Source of the DNA: JAEUOS01 sp046160545 | Lineage (GTDB): Bacteria > Pseudomonadota > Gammaproteobacteria > Burkholderiales > JAEUOS01 | NCBI GenBank assembly: GCA_046160545.1 | Contig: JBJXGS010000057.1 | Coordinates: 1-9,579, forward strand | DNA length: 9,579 nucleotides | Reading direction: 5' to 3' | Shown: one piece after another, positions 1 to 7,800 of the stretch | Position numbering within the stretch: position 1 is the first letter of the stretch | How the letters are laid out: every line of letters starts with the position of its first letter | Position numbers and translations under genes: made by a program | The notes under the pieces: model-generated | Database searches by the model: none | What the model saw: only the letters and a program-made list of their open reading frames with translations | What the model was told of the DNA's origin: nothing

Positions 1-1
1 A

Positions 2-283
2 GCCGCGCCGCGCGAGCTGTGGCTGTCGATGGCCTGCCTGCGTCTGGCCGCACTGATGCACCGCGGCCGCCGTGAGGTGGAGCAACCGCCCCTGGTACTG
101 CGACTTGATGGCAGACGCCTGAAAATCGACCTGCCGGAGCCTTGGCTGTCTGCCAATCCCCTCGCGGCCTACTCGCTGATGCAGGAAGCAAGGGCCTGGC
201 AGGCGCTGGGAGCTGATCCGCCTTTTGTCCTGGAAACGTCCGAATCCATTCTCGCCGCGAGCGGCGTGCTGGCTGCCGCCTGA
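2..283 (+). CDS. ppx: Exopolyphosphatase Ppx/GppA, C-terminal fragment (5' end outside window)
   Basis: This is the C-terminal end of a Ppx/GppA-type exopolyphosphatase, the enzyme that removes terminal phosphates from inorganic polyphosphate in the cytoplasm. The frame is open from base 2, so the gene enters from the left and about 93 residues are visible. The visible part is the all-helical HD-like C-terminal domain: a helix ending LAALMHRGRREVE, then the strand pattern LVLRLDGRRLKIDLPEPWL and a final helix around SLMQEARAWQALG. That order (helix with an LxHR-type motif, two strands with DGRR, WL, then a closing helix) is what I know from Ppx C-termini. The ATG at 29 is internal and is not the start. 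The catalytic ASKHA domain lies outside the window. The stop at 281-283 is one base from the stop of the convergent psd gene. Confidence is limited only by the fragment's length. Confidence 0.82.
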   Translation, partial: AAPRELWLSMACLRLAALMHRGRREVEQPPLVLRLDGRRLKIDLPEPWLSANPLAAYSLMQEARAWQALGADPPFVLETSESILAASGVLAAA

Positions 284-284
284 T

Positions 285-1151
285 TCAAGTCGTCCGCCGC
301 AAGAGCGGCGAACCGGCACGCACGCGCCAGCCCGAGGCGACCGCGTCGCATAGCTCCCAGCCACGCGGCGCGGCGACAATGATGGTCGAGCCATGTTCGA
401 ACCAGCCCATTTCGTCGCCACGCGACAGTCGCGCATCGACCGGAATCGCGCGCGGCCAGAGTGTCTGCGCGGCGCGCTCCAGGTCCGCGAAGCGCAACCG
501 GATGCCCGAGACCAGCACCGCCGCGACCGCGACCAGCGCCAGCCGCTCCCCATCCGCCAGCTGCGCCTCGATCACCGCGCGCTCGTTGCGGCAGTAGACC
601 CGGTCGATGCGCGCAAGCGTCGGCGGATTGACGTTCCACACGTCGCCGGGGACATGCACGACCCGGCGCACGCGCAGGTCGTCCGGCGCGTGGAAACGGT
701 GGTACATGCCGGCCGTCAGGCGCAAGGTCACGTAGGCGCCGCCCCGCAGCCCGTCGGCGAGCCCGGGGTCGCACAACAGGTCGGCGAGTTCGTACTGGCG
801 CCCCTTGGCCTGTATCAGCGTGCCGGCGCCAATCGACCCGCAGCCGCCGACGATGCCGTCGCAGGGGCTGGCCAGGACGCCGGGGCTGTCCACGAAGGGA
901 CGCGCCCCTGGCCGCAAAGTGCGCGTGAAGGCAGCGTGCAGGCTGGCGAAGTTGTCCTGGGCGGCATCGCTCAGGTCCACATCGCAGGCGGCACGCCACA
1001 CGGCGATCGAGGCATCGCGTACCCATGGGTGCTCGATGCGCGAGAAGCCCGCCATGGCCCGGGTCAGCGCGTGGCGGAAAAAAAAGTTGGTCACCGCGAA
1101 GTTGAGCGGCTCGATCGCCGCCAGTCGTGCGAAGAAGGTGCGCGGATTCAT
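285..1151 (-). CDS. psd: Phosphatidylserine decarboxylase proenzyme (E. coli type)
   Basis: This inner-membrane-associated enzyme decarboxylates phosphatidylserine to phosphatidylethanolamine, the last step of PE synthesis. The 288-residue proenzyme carries the family's landmarks: SPCDG with Asp98, YHRFH with His151 and His154, and MGWFEHGST with Ser255. The Ser in the (L/H)GST motif is where family members self-cleave, leaving a pyruvoyl group on the new alpha chain (about 34 residues here). Asp98 and one of the His residues match the Asp-His-Ser cleavage triad of E. coli Psd. The motif has His where E. coli has Leu (HGST for LGST), a common variant. The start is placed at 1151 because MNPRTFFARL is where homologues begin. 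An upstream ATG at 1208 would overlap the divergent aminotransferase. No good Shine-Dalgarno site precedes 1151: the only candidate, AGGA, is two bases away. The length and GST type make it the long E. coli form rather than the short pssA-linked form. Confidence 0.93.
   Translation of the reverse strand: MNPRTFFARLAAIEPLNFAVTNFFFRHALTRAMAGFSRIEHPWVRDASIAVWRAACDVDLSDAAQDNFASLHAAFTRTLRPGARPFVDSPGVLASPCDGIVGGCGSIGAGTLIQAKGRQYELADLLCDPGLADGLRGGAYVTLRLTAGMYHRFHAPDDLRVRRVVHVPGDVWNVNPPTLARIDRVYCRNERAVIEAQLADGERLALVAVAAVLVSGIRLRFADLERAAQTLWPRAIPVDARLSRGDEMGWFEHGSTIIVAAPRGWELCDAVASGWRVRAGSPLLRRTT
295..310. terminator. Short perfect hairpin just past the ppx stop, inside the psd 3' end
   Basis: The sequence cgccgc-aaga-gcggcg forms a perfect 6-bp GC stem with a 4-base loop, 12 bases after the ppx stop. 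It has no T tract on either strand, so it is not a canonical intrinsic terminator. With the two genes converging one base apart, it is the only local structure that could define the 3' end of ppx mRNA. Chance formation in DNA this GC-rich is possible. Confidence 0.25.
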
Positions 1152-1186
1152 GATCCTGTCAAAGGTGAGGGGTAAGAAGTCGATCC
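1152..1186. other. 35-bp divergent intergenic gap between psd and the aminotransferase
   Basis: Only 35 bases separate the two divergent start codons. They contain GAGGGG at 1167-1172, 14 bases before the aminotransferase ATG, which is further than an ordinary ribosome binding site. They also contain TGTCAA at 1157-1162, which reads as TTGACA on the minus strand but lies only six bases before the psd ATG with no -10 box at the right distance. Both promoters must therefore lie largely inside the opposite coding region, or the transcripts are nearly leaderless. I cannot identify either promoter. Confidence 0.4.
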
Positions 1187-2857
1187 ATGGACATCGCCAC
1201 CTCGACACTTGCCCTCTACGGGCTCAGCGCCGCCGCGCTCGCCACCGCGTGGCCGCGCGCGCAGGCCCGCCTCGAACTGTCGCGCGCCAAGCATCCCTCG
1301 CTGACCGGCCACGCGCGCATGGCGCGCCGCGTCGCGCGCCTGCTGCCGGGCATCAGCTACGACGAGGCGACCTTCTTCGCCTGCGACGAAGCGACCGCGG
1401 AGGTCGCCGCACAGCGCCGCGCCGGCTTTTATCGCCTGGCGGATCTCTTCAGGGAGCGCTATCGCAGAGGCCTGGCGCACGGCGCGCTGGTCGATGACGC
1501 GATCTCCGATCTCGCCTTCACCCGTGCCTACCGGGTGCCGTTCCAGTTCAGCGCGCTGGTGCGCGAACACCTGCGCACCCCGGCCTTCATCGCCGCGACC
1601 GACGGCGTGCACCTGACCGACATGGACGGCAACGACTTCTTCGACCTGACCGGCTCCTACGGAGTCAATGTGTTCGGTCACGACTTCTACAAGGACTGCA
1701 TGGCGCGCGGCGCGGCGCGCGTCGCCGCGCTCGGCGTCACTCTCGGCGCCTACCATCCGGTGGTCGCCTACAACGTGCAGCGACTCCTCGAGATCTCCGG
1801 GCTGGACGAAGTCTCGTTCCACATGTCGGGCACGGAGGCTGTCATGCAGGCGGTGCGCCTGGCGCGCTATCACACCGGTCGCACCCACGTCGTGCGCTTT
1901 TGCGGCGCCTACCATGGCTGGTGGGGCGATGTGCAGCCCGGGGTCGGCAATCCGCAGACGGCGCGCGAAACCTACACCCTGCGCGACATGGACGAGCGCT
2001 CGCTCAAGGTGCTGGCGCGGCGCCGCGACATCGCCTGCGTGCTGGTCAATCCGTTGCAGGCCCTGCATCCCAACGCGAACGCCCCGGGAGACTCGTCGCT
2101 TGTCGACAGCAGCCGTCGCGCCGGCTTCGACCGCGCGGCCTACACCGAGTGGCTCAGGCGCCTGCGCGCGGTGTGCAGCGAGCGCGGCATCGCGCTGATC
2201 ATGGACGAGGTGTTCGTCGGCTTTCGCCTGGCGCCGCGCGGCGCCCAGGAATACTTCGGCGTCGCCGCCGACATGGCCACCTACGGCAAGACCCTGGGGG
2301 GCGGCCTGCCGGTGGGCGTGGTGTGCGGCCAGGCACGCTGGATGAAGCGCTATCGCGAGGAGCGCCCCGCCGACATCTGCTTCGCACGCGGCACCTTCAA
2401 TGCGCACCCGCACGTCATGGGCGCCATGCACGAATTCCTCAAGGCGCTCGAGACCCCGCAGCTGCAGGCCAGGTACGACGGCCTCGACGCCCTGTGGGAT
2501 GGCCGCGCGGCCGCGCTCAACGCGCGCCTCGAGGCGGAAGACCTTCCGGTGCGGGTCGCCAACCTCTCGACCATCTGGACGGTCTGCTACACCCGGCCTT
2601 CGCGCTACAACTGGATGCTGCAGTACTACCTGCGCGCCGCGGGGCTGGCCCTGTCCTGGGTCGGCAGCGGCCGCCTGGTGTTCAGCTTCGACTACACCGA
2701 CTGCGACTTTGCCGTCGTGGCCAACCGCTTCGTGGCCGCCTGCCGCGCCATGCAGGCCGATCAGTGGTGGTGGTCGCCGCCGATGGCGACCAACCGCACC
2801 ATCAAGCGACGCATCATGAAGGAACTCCTGGTTCAGCTGCTGCCCGGCCGCGCCTGA
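1187..2857 (+). CDS. Class III PLP-dependent aminotransferase, glutamate-1-semialdehyde aminomutase-like, with long N-terminal extension
   Basis: This is a fold-type I PLP enzyme of 556 residues. Visible landmarks are the substrate and fold entry DGVHLTDMDGNDFFDLTGSYG (140-159), the phosphate-binding HMSGTEA with Ser214-Gly215-Thr216, the cofactor-stacking AYHGWWG (241-247), IMDEV with Asp340 that would contact the pyridine nitrogen, and TYGKTLGGGLPVG with Lys368 as the Schiff-base lysine. The order and the GGG-LP-G tail are typical of glutamate-1-semialdehyde 2,1-aminomutase relatives (HemL family). Canonical HemL is about 430 residues. This protein has roughly 125 extra at the N-terminus, beginning with a weakly hydrophobic stretch (8-22) and then an Arg/Ala-rich helical region. 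The usual VEP motif before the cofactor Asp reads VNPLQ here (287-291). These differences argue against tetrapyrrole synthesis and for another amino or carbonyl substrate, which I cannot name. The ATG at 1187 is the first in frame, with only a weak ribosome binding site. Confidence 0.85.
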   Translation: MDIATSTLALYGLSAAALATAWPRAQARLELSRAKHPSLTGHARMARRVARLLPGISYDEATFFACDEATAEVAAQRRAGFYRLADLFRERYRRGLAHGALVDDAISDLAFTRAYRVPFQFSALVREHLRTPAFIAATDGVHLTDMDGNDFFDLTGSYGVNVFGHDFYKDCMARGAARVAALGVTLGAYHPVVAYNVQRLLEISGLDEVSFHMSGTEAVMQAVRLARYHTGRTHVVRFCGAYHGWWGDVQPGVGNPQTARETYTLRDMDERSLKVLARRRDIACVLVNPLQALHPNANAPGDSSLVDSSRRAGFDRAAYTEWLRRLRAVCSERGIALIMDEVFVGFRLAPRGAQEYFGVAADMATYGKTLGGGLPVGVVCGQARWMKRYREERPADICFARGTFNAHPHVMGAMHEFLKALETPQLQARYDGLDALWDGRAAALNARLEAEDLPVRVANLSTIWTVCYTRPSRYNWMLQYYLRAAGLALSWVGSGRLVFSFDYTDCDFAVVANRFVAACRAMQADQWWWSPPMATNRTIKRRIMKELLVQLLPGRA

Positions 2858-2875
2858 GGCCACGAGCAGCGACCG

Positions 2876-2921
2876 ACGCGGCCGCCCTGCCCGCGTGGCG
2901 TGCAACCCGCCGCGACCGGCG
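2876..2921. terminator. Two GC hairpins in the convergent gap (terminator-like, no T tract)
   Basis: The 74-bp gap between the aminotransferase stop and the convergent membrane-protein stop holds two small perfect stems. One is acgcgg/ccgcgt (2876-2881 with 2891-2896, loop 9) and the other is cgccg/cggcg (2908-2912 with 2917-2921, loop 4). Neither is followed by a T run on either strand. They could slow or end transcription from both sides, but short GC stems arise easily by chance in this DNA. Confidence 0.25.
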
Positions 2922-2931
2922 ATCGCGCGCT

Positions 2932-3600
2932 TCAACCGTGCCGGCGCGCGTGCTGCGGGTCGATCCACTCGCCGCGCAGGAGGTGGAGCGGCGCACGGTA
3001 GTAGAGCTTGACGTCGTGGAACGGGTCGGTGAGTATCTTGGCGCACCAGACCAGGCCGGTCATGACATCGCGCAGGAAGAACAGGTGCACGGTGCGGATG
3101 AGGAGTCCCGCCACGCCCAGCGCCAGCCACATGAGGCCGACGTCGCGCAGGTAGCCGACCAACCCGGGGTCGGGCTCGATCAGGCCGAAGAGCGTGGCAT
3201 CGATGGCCAGCACCGCAGGCGCCAGCGCCCAGACCGACAGCAGCACGACCTTGCGCCGCAGGTTGTAGCCGACCTTGATCTCTTCCTTGTGCTCGTGGGT
3301 CGCCTGGTTGATATGGTCGTAGCCCTTGGGCTCGAAAAAGAAATGCCCGGCCTGGCGGCTGGTCATGGCGACCATCCAGGCGATCCATGCCGAAATGACA
3401 GGATCCAGGAACAGGACCAGGTACGCAGTGAGGAATGACAGCGCACTCACCAGGTGCAAGGACTGGTTGATCCGGCTGTGGTGATAGTAGCGATGGTCGT
3501 CCCAGCGTTGCACGGCCAGTTCGGCGCGAAAGCGCCCCCAGGGCGTGCGGTGGTGTTTGTCGCTGGCTGCCGGATTCAGGTTCATGGGCTTCATGTTCAT
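2932..3600 (-). CDS. Mpo1-like (DUF962-type) histidine-rich integral membrane protein
   Basis: This 222-residue inner-membrane protein has about four hydrophobic segments (roughly 49-66, 68-80, 118-137 and 152-170). Its N-terminal half is rich in histidine: HRYYHHSRINQSLH (36-49), RQAGHFFFE (82-90) and HINQATHEH (96-104). The spacing H-x-x-x-x-N-x-x-x-H, then a hydrophobic helix, then W...Q-x-GH...E resembles the Mpo1/YGL010w (DUF962) family. Its yeast member is an iron-dependent dioxygenase that shortens 2-hydroxy fatty acids by one carbon. The match is by pattern only; a fatty-acid hydroxylase-like or other His-rich membrane protein is possible. The start is set at 3600 because AAGGAGG lies at 3605-3611, five bases upstream. 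A longer frame from 3642 has no such site. It lies 58 bp downstream of the exosortase locus on the same strand and converges on the aminotransferase. Confidence 0.55.
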   Translation of the reverse strand: MNMKPMNLNPAASDKHHRTPWGRFRAELAVQRWDDHRYYHHSRINQSLHLVSALSFLTAYLVLFLDPVISAWIAWMVAMTSRQAGHFFFEPKGYDHINQATHEHKEEIKVGYNLRRKVVLLSVWALAPAVLAIDATLFGLIEPDPGLVGYLRDVGLMWLALGVAGLLIRTVHLFFLRDVMTGLVWCAKILTDPFHDVKLYYRAPLHLLRGEWIDPQHARRHG

Positions 3601-3604
3601 GGTT

Positions 3605-3611
3605 CCTCCTT
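3605..3611 (-). promoter_or_regulatory. Ribosome binding site AAGGAGG for the Mpo1-like gene
   Basis: On the minus strand AAGGAGG precedes the ATG at 3600 by four to five bases. It is the strongest Shine-Dalgarno site in the window and decides the start at 3600 over the upstream in-frame ATG at 3642. Confidence 0.8.
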
Positions 3612-3658
3612 GCTGGCGCAGCATAGGCGCGCGTTGTGACACCTGCGCTACGGTTAGA

Positions 3659-4339
3659 TCAAGCTTGTGTGACAGATGCGCTCAGCGCACGCGCGCGTGC
3701 CCAGCCCAGGAGCGGCAAACCAGCCAGGAAAAGCCAGACTGCCGTCGGCGCGGGTACTGGCGAGACGACCAGGTTGAAACGGTGCGTGAAGGAGCCGGGG
3801 GCGGTCTCCTGCACCCAGAAGGTGTATTCGCCGGCGCCAAGCGGGCGCGCAAAGCCGCTCGCGCCGTTCCAGCCGGCGCCGAGGTCGTCGAGGATGTCTG
3901 TGCCGCGCATCGCCGTGCCGTACACCAGCGCCCCGGCCAGCCCGACGGCGTTCGCGGCATCCGGCGCCACCGGCATGACAGCCCCGAAAGCCATGCCCAG
4001 GAAGGATCCATTGCCGCCGACGGTTGCCTGGTTGCCCAGGCGCACTTCGGTGAGCACGAGTCCGGCCGGAACCACGGCGGTGAAGTAGTCACGGTCGATC
4101 ACCGAACCTGCCCGGCCGGTGCGACCGGTGACGATGTTGTTGCCGGTCAGTCCGTTGACGCCCGGCGCGCCCAGGCCCAGCACGATGCGGGTCGGCGCAA
4201 AGCGGTCGTTGGAGAGATCACCCTGCACGTTCTCGTCCCAGCCTGTGGACTGCGCGAAGGCCGCCGCGAAGGGGCCACCGGACAACAGGATAAGCGCAGT
4301 GGCGGCAAGGATGCCGGTAAAGGGGCGTGCACAACGCAT
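3659..4339 (-). CDS. Small secreted protein with PEP-CTERM-like (VPAP) sorting tail
   Basis: This 226-residue exported protein is probably a substrate of the exosortase encoded just upstream. Residues 1-29 form a Sec signal peptide (Arg-containing start, hydrophobic core ILAATALILL, likely cleavage after AFA29). The mature part opens with GWDENVQGDLSND, an Asp/Asn-rich start I associate with small PEP-CTERM proteins. It continues as a beta-rich, Gly-rich domain without recognisable catalytic residues. The C-terminus (193-226) is a sorting signal: SPVPAPTAVW, a hydrophobic helix to about residue 213, then WARAR. It has VPAP in place of PEP and an unusually long tail (ALSASVTQA) after the basic cluster. 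An in-frame ATG at 4351 overlaps the exosortase stop as TGATG. I prefer 4339, which has GGAG six bases upstream and starts directly at the signal peptide. Function is unknown. Confidence 0.78.
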   Translation of the reverse strand: MRCARPFTGILAATALILLSGGPFAAAFAQSTGWDENVQGDLSNDRFAPTRIVLGLGAPGVNGLTGNNIVTGRTGRAGSVIDRDYFTAVVPAGLVLTEVRLGNQATVGGNGSFLGMAFGAVMPVAPDAANAVGLAGALVYGTAMRGTDILDDLGAGWNGASGFARPLGAGEYTFWVQETAPGSFTHRFNLVVSPVPAPTAVWLFLAGLPLLGWARARALSASVTQA

Positions 4340-4345
4340 GACGGA

Positions 4346-4349
4346 CTCC
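4346..4349 (-). promoter_or_regulatory. Ribosome binding site GGAG inside the exosortase/substrate junction
   Basis: The minus-strand junction reads TGATGGAGTCCGTCATG. The exosortase stop (4353-4351) is followed by GGAG at 4349-4346 and, six bases later, the ATG at 4339. This favours 4339 as the start of the small secreted protein, with re-initiation by ribosomes ending the exosortase. Confidence 0.6.
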
Positions 4350-4350
4350 A

Positions 4351-4869
4351 TCAGTGGACTGCTGAAACAGGGGGACGCCGCGCGGGCGCGAACGCGCGCA
4401 GCCAGAACGCGAAAAAGCCCGCCGCGACCGCCACCAGGACGAGCGGTCCGACGAAGCCGTGCAGGGTGTCGAACCAGGCTCGGTCGGCGCGCAGCGCGTA
4501 AAACAGCGCCAGCACGCGCACCTGATTGAGCGCCAGGGTCAGCGCGAGCGCAGCCGCCACCCCGGCCAGGCGGGCGCGCCATGCGAGCGGCGCGACCAGC
4601 ATGGCGCTGGCCAGAAGAAAGGCCACATCGGTGCCCTCGCAGCCGTTGAGTACATTGAGGCCGCCGCGCGGCGACTTGAGGCTGGCGCCATCGGCCGTGA
4701 CACCCGCGGCCGGATCGAGCATGCCGATCAGCCACGCCGCAGGTCTGACCGTGAGGTCGTGGATGACAAACCGCTCGACCACCCCGCCGGCGGAGGCACC
4801 GTACCAGGCCTGCACCGCGAAAAACAGGGCCGCGAACGCGGCGATGCGCCAGCCGATGCCACGCTTCAT
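4351..4869 (-). CDS. Exosortase family transpeptidase (XrtM/XrtH-like, short form)
   Basis: Exosortases are inner-membrane cysteine transpeptidases that cut PEP-CTERM-type tails on the periplasmic side and pass the protein on toward the surface. This 172-residue protein shows the full catalytic set: Cys77 in LNGCEGTD, Arg118 in LNQVR and His137 in DTLHG, each at the end or start of a hydrophobic helix (about 9-23, 82-96, 101-126 and 139-157). It lacks the extra N-terminal helices and C-terminal EpsI-type domain of the long EpsH/XrtA form. The GCEGTD and NQVR...FYALRAD...WFDTLHG wording recalls short families such as XrtM and XrtH, but I cannot settle which. The ATG overlaps the nuclease stop as ATGA and has no Shine-Dalgarno site, so translation must depend on coupling to the nuclease. 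Its position between two proteins with variant tails implies they are its dedicated substrates. Confidence 0.88.
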   Translation of the reverse strand: MKRGIGWRIAAFAALFFAVQAWYGASAGGVVERFVIHDLTVRPAAWLIGMLDPAAGVTADGASLKSPRGGLNVLNGCEGTDVAFLLASAMLVAPLAWRARLAGVAAALALTLALNQVRVLALFYALRADRAWFDTLHGFVGPLVLVAVAAGFFAFWLRAFAPARRPPVSAVH

Positions 4870-7800
4870 GATGCGGCGCGGGTACGGCGTCGCAACGCCC
4901 CCGCCAGCCCGGCACCGAGCAGCGCCAGCGCCCAGACCGGCAGAGGAATGTCGGCGTCGCTGCCAGCGCCTGCCCCGGGTTCGAGCACGCTGAAGCTGCG
5001 CATGACCGGTGGCGCGGGGAGCCACTGCGCGTTGCCCGCCTGGCTCGCGACGAGGGTGCAGGTGCCTGTAGCGACCACGCTCACTGTCAGTCCGGCAACC
5101 GTGCAGACCGACGGCGTCTGGCTCGCGAGCGCGACCGGCAAGCCGGAACTTGCCTCCGGCGCGACCGCAAACGGCGTGCTGCCCAAATTGCGATCGGCGA
5201 CAGGTGCGAAGTCGATCACCTGCGACTGGCCCTCACTCACGGCAAAGCTGCGCGCAACGCGCGGCGCAGGCGCCCAGGTCGCGTCGCCCGGCTGGTCGGC
5301 CGCGATGGTGCAGGTCCCCGCGGCGATGAGGGTCACGCTGTTCGCCGCCACGCCGCACACGGACGGAGTAAGCGAAGTGAATACCACCGCCAGACCCGAG
5401 GTGGCGGCAGCGGAGACGACGACGGGACTCTCATCCACGCGCTTGTCGGCCAGCGTCGCGAACGTGATGACCTGCTGGTTGGGCGCCGCGCTCAACACCA
5501 GACCGATCAGTACCGGATCATGATCGGACGAGCGGTACGGCGTCGCGCTGTAGAGGTCCTGCGGCTTGAACTCGGTGTTGTAGTCGATCACCGCGGGCTC
5601 ATCGGCGTTGATGGCCCAGTGCGCGGCGCCGGCGATCTGCGCCGACAGGGTCGGCGTGGCCAGAGCGTGGTCGAGGGAGCCCGCCTCGCCGTCGAACACA
5701 TAGGACCAGGTGCCGCCGGCATGGAAGCGCCTGAGCTGGTCGATCAGGCCTGCCTGCGTCAGATCGAAGACCGGATCCTCCAGCGCGTAGGCGTTGAGGT
5801 CACCGACCACCAGCACGTCGGGGTCGCCGCTTGAGCTTGCAAGGGACGTGACAAAGGCCGCGAGCGCGGCCGCCTGCTGGCGCCGGCGATCATTGAAACA
5901 GCCCTGCCCGTCGCCCTGGTCGACGTCCGCACCCGTGGCGCCGTCGCAGTTCTTGGACTTGAAGTGGTTGACGACCACGGTGAAGCGCGCGCCGTTGCCG
6001 GCCTGGAAGGTCTGTGCGATCGGCGGGCGATTGTGGATCGCGGCGGTGTCACCGGCGGCGGCGCCGATGAGGGACAGGCGTGCCGGTTGGTAGATCAGCG
6101 CCTGGCGGATCGCGTCGGTGCCGACGCCGGTGGGCGGATCGGGCACGGCAGCGTACTTGTTCGAACCGGCGTGGGCGTTGAGCGCGGCAATGAGGGTTGC
6201 AAGCGCGGTCCCGCCATCGCGCTGCAGTTCCATGAGGCCGACGACATCGGCGTTGAGCGCGTCGATCGCGCGCACGATCTTGTCGCGCTGGCGCTGGTAT
6301 TCGCCAAGGTTGTCCGCGCCGCGGCAGTCGGAGGTCGTGCCGGAGGGCAGGCAACCCTGGCCGCTGCCGCCGGCGGCGGTGTTGCCATCGCCGAAGGTGG
6401 TGAAGAAGTTGAGGACATTGAACGAGGCGACCGAATGCGTACCACCGACCACAGGCGGGATGGCCGGGCGCTGGTTGACACGCGTGAACACCGGCGTCAC
6501 CGTCGGGTGCAGCTTCACGTCCACGATCGCCTCCGACCCGCTCGCGCTGGTGATGCGCCCGCTGTCGAGGATGCCGGTCAGTCCCGCGACGGTGTCGCCG
6601 GCGCGCAGGGTGTTGCCGGCGCCGATGTAGGGAACGGGATTCGGATTTTCGACCGGCGCGAAAAGAAACTCCGAGGCGCGCCCGTCGTCGAGCACCAGGC
6701 GCGCGCGTGCGTTCGCATCCGCCAGCGAGACCGCCTCCGGCGTGCCGGGGCGGAACAGGTTGGTCGGCTTGATCGGCCGGCTGCCGGCTGCGAGCGTGAC
6801 CTGGCCATAGCGGCCCTGGAAGAAGTTCTGCGCGACGATGAGCGGCTGCGCGATGCTGATGAGCATGCCCTCGTAGCGCTCCAGATCTCCGTCGGTTGCC
6901 TCCGGCAGGCTGACGGGCGTGGGCGCGATGCTCCCCAGGCCGAGTTTGGCAATGCCGGTCGGGCTGCTGATCTGCGTGAGCGTCAGTTGCCCCGGGGCGC
7001 CCGAGTACTCGCCCACCGAGCCGGCCACCTGGACACGTTCCCCGGCCTCGACGGTGATCGCCTGGACACCGGTGAAGACGAAGATTGCATCGGAGGTGAA
7101 TGCGTCGCCGTCGCCGGTCTCGTCCTGGAAGAAGAAGCCCCGCAGCCCCGCAAAGACACCGGTGACTACGCCGCGCGTGACCACCGCCTGGCCGACCATC
7201 GGGCTGGCCGCGCCGCTGCCCTGGATCGTGAAGGTGGGTGTCAGCACCGCCGGCGGCGCGCCGACCGCGACACTGCTCGCACAGACAGCCGACTGGCCGT
7301 CGCTGGATGTGAAGCGCAGGCTGAAAGCATGCGACCCGACCGCCAGGGATGCCGCCGCCTCGACGCGCACGCGCGCGCTGGCGCCGACGACTGCGGCCGG
7401 AACCAGGCTGCCCAGCAAGATACCCGCCGGCGGCGCCCCCTCGAAGGCGACGGCGTTGACCAGCGCGTCCGCATCGTTCGCGGTCATGGTCGAGGACCCT
7501 GCGATGCCGGACACGGTGGCAAAGGCCGGACAGCTCGCCACGACCGCGCCGCAGGGCGCGAGCGGACTCGCGGAATTGCGCGGAGCGGGCGCGCCCACGT
7601 CGAAGTCCGCACCGTTGTTGTTGGCATCGGTACAGCCGGCGGCACGGCGCAGCGCGGCCGTGGTGTTGGAAAGCGAGGCGGTGGGCGCGGTCTCGCTGCC
7701 GTTGGCCGAGGCGCCGTAGCCGACCAGGTCTTCGTAGCTACCCGGCGCGGGGTTGGCGCCGCTCAAGGCCGTCGTACTCGTGACCAGCGCGACCTTGCCC

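Noticed and set aside
1157..1162. A perfect TTGACA on the minus strand just before psd
   Set aside because: It lies six bases before the start codon, and no -10 hexamer occurs about 17 bp further on.
1148..3388. A 746-codon open frame on the minus strand across the aminotransferase
   Set aside because: It lies antisense to a clear PLP enzyme with all its motifs and in another frame of the membrane protein. Its composition (Arg, Ala, Gly and His rich, no domain) is typical of a shadow frame in GC-rich DNA.
1900..3438. A 512-codon plus-strand frame crossing the end of the aminotransferase and the membrane-protein gene
   Set aside because: It overlaps two supported genes in different frames and has no coherent motif.
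3659..4915. A single 418-residue protein from 4915
   Set aside because: The first 190 residues are an out-of-frame reading of the exosortase gene. The real protein starts at the signal peptide at 4339.
4351..5025. A longer 224-residue exosortase starting at 5025
   Set aside because: The extra 52 residues are Arg/Ala-rich and overlap the nuclease C-terminus. The ATG at 4869 overlaps the nuclease stop and begins directly before the first membrane helix.
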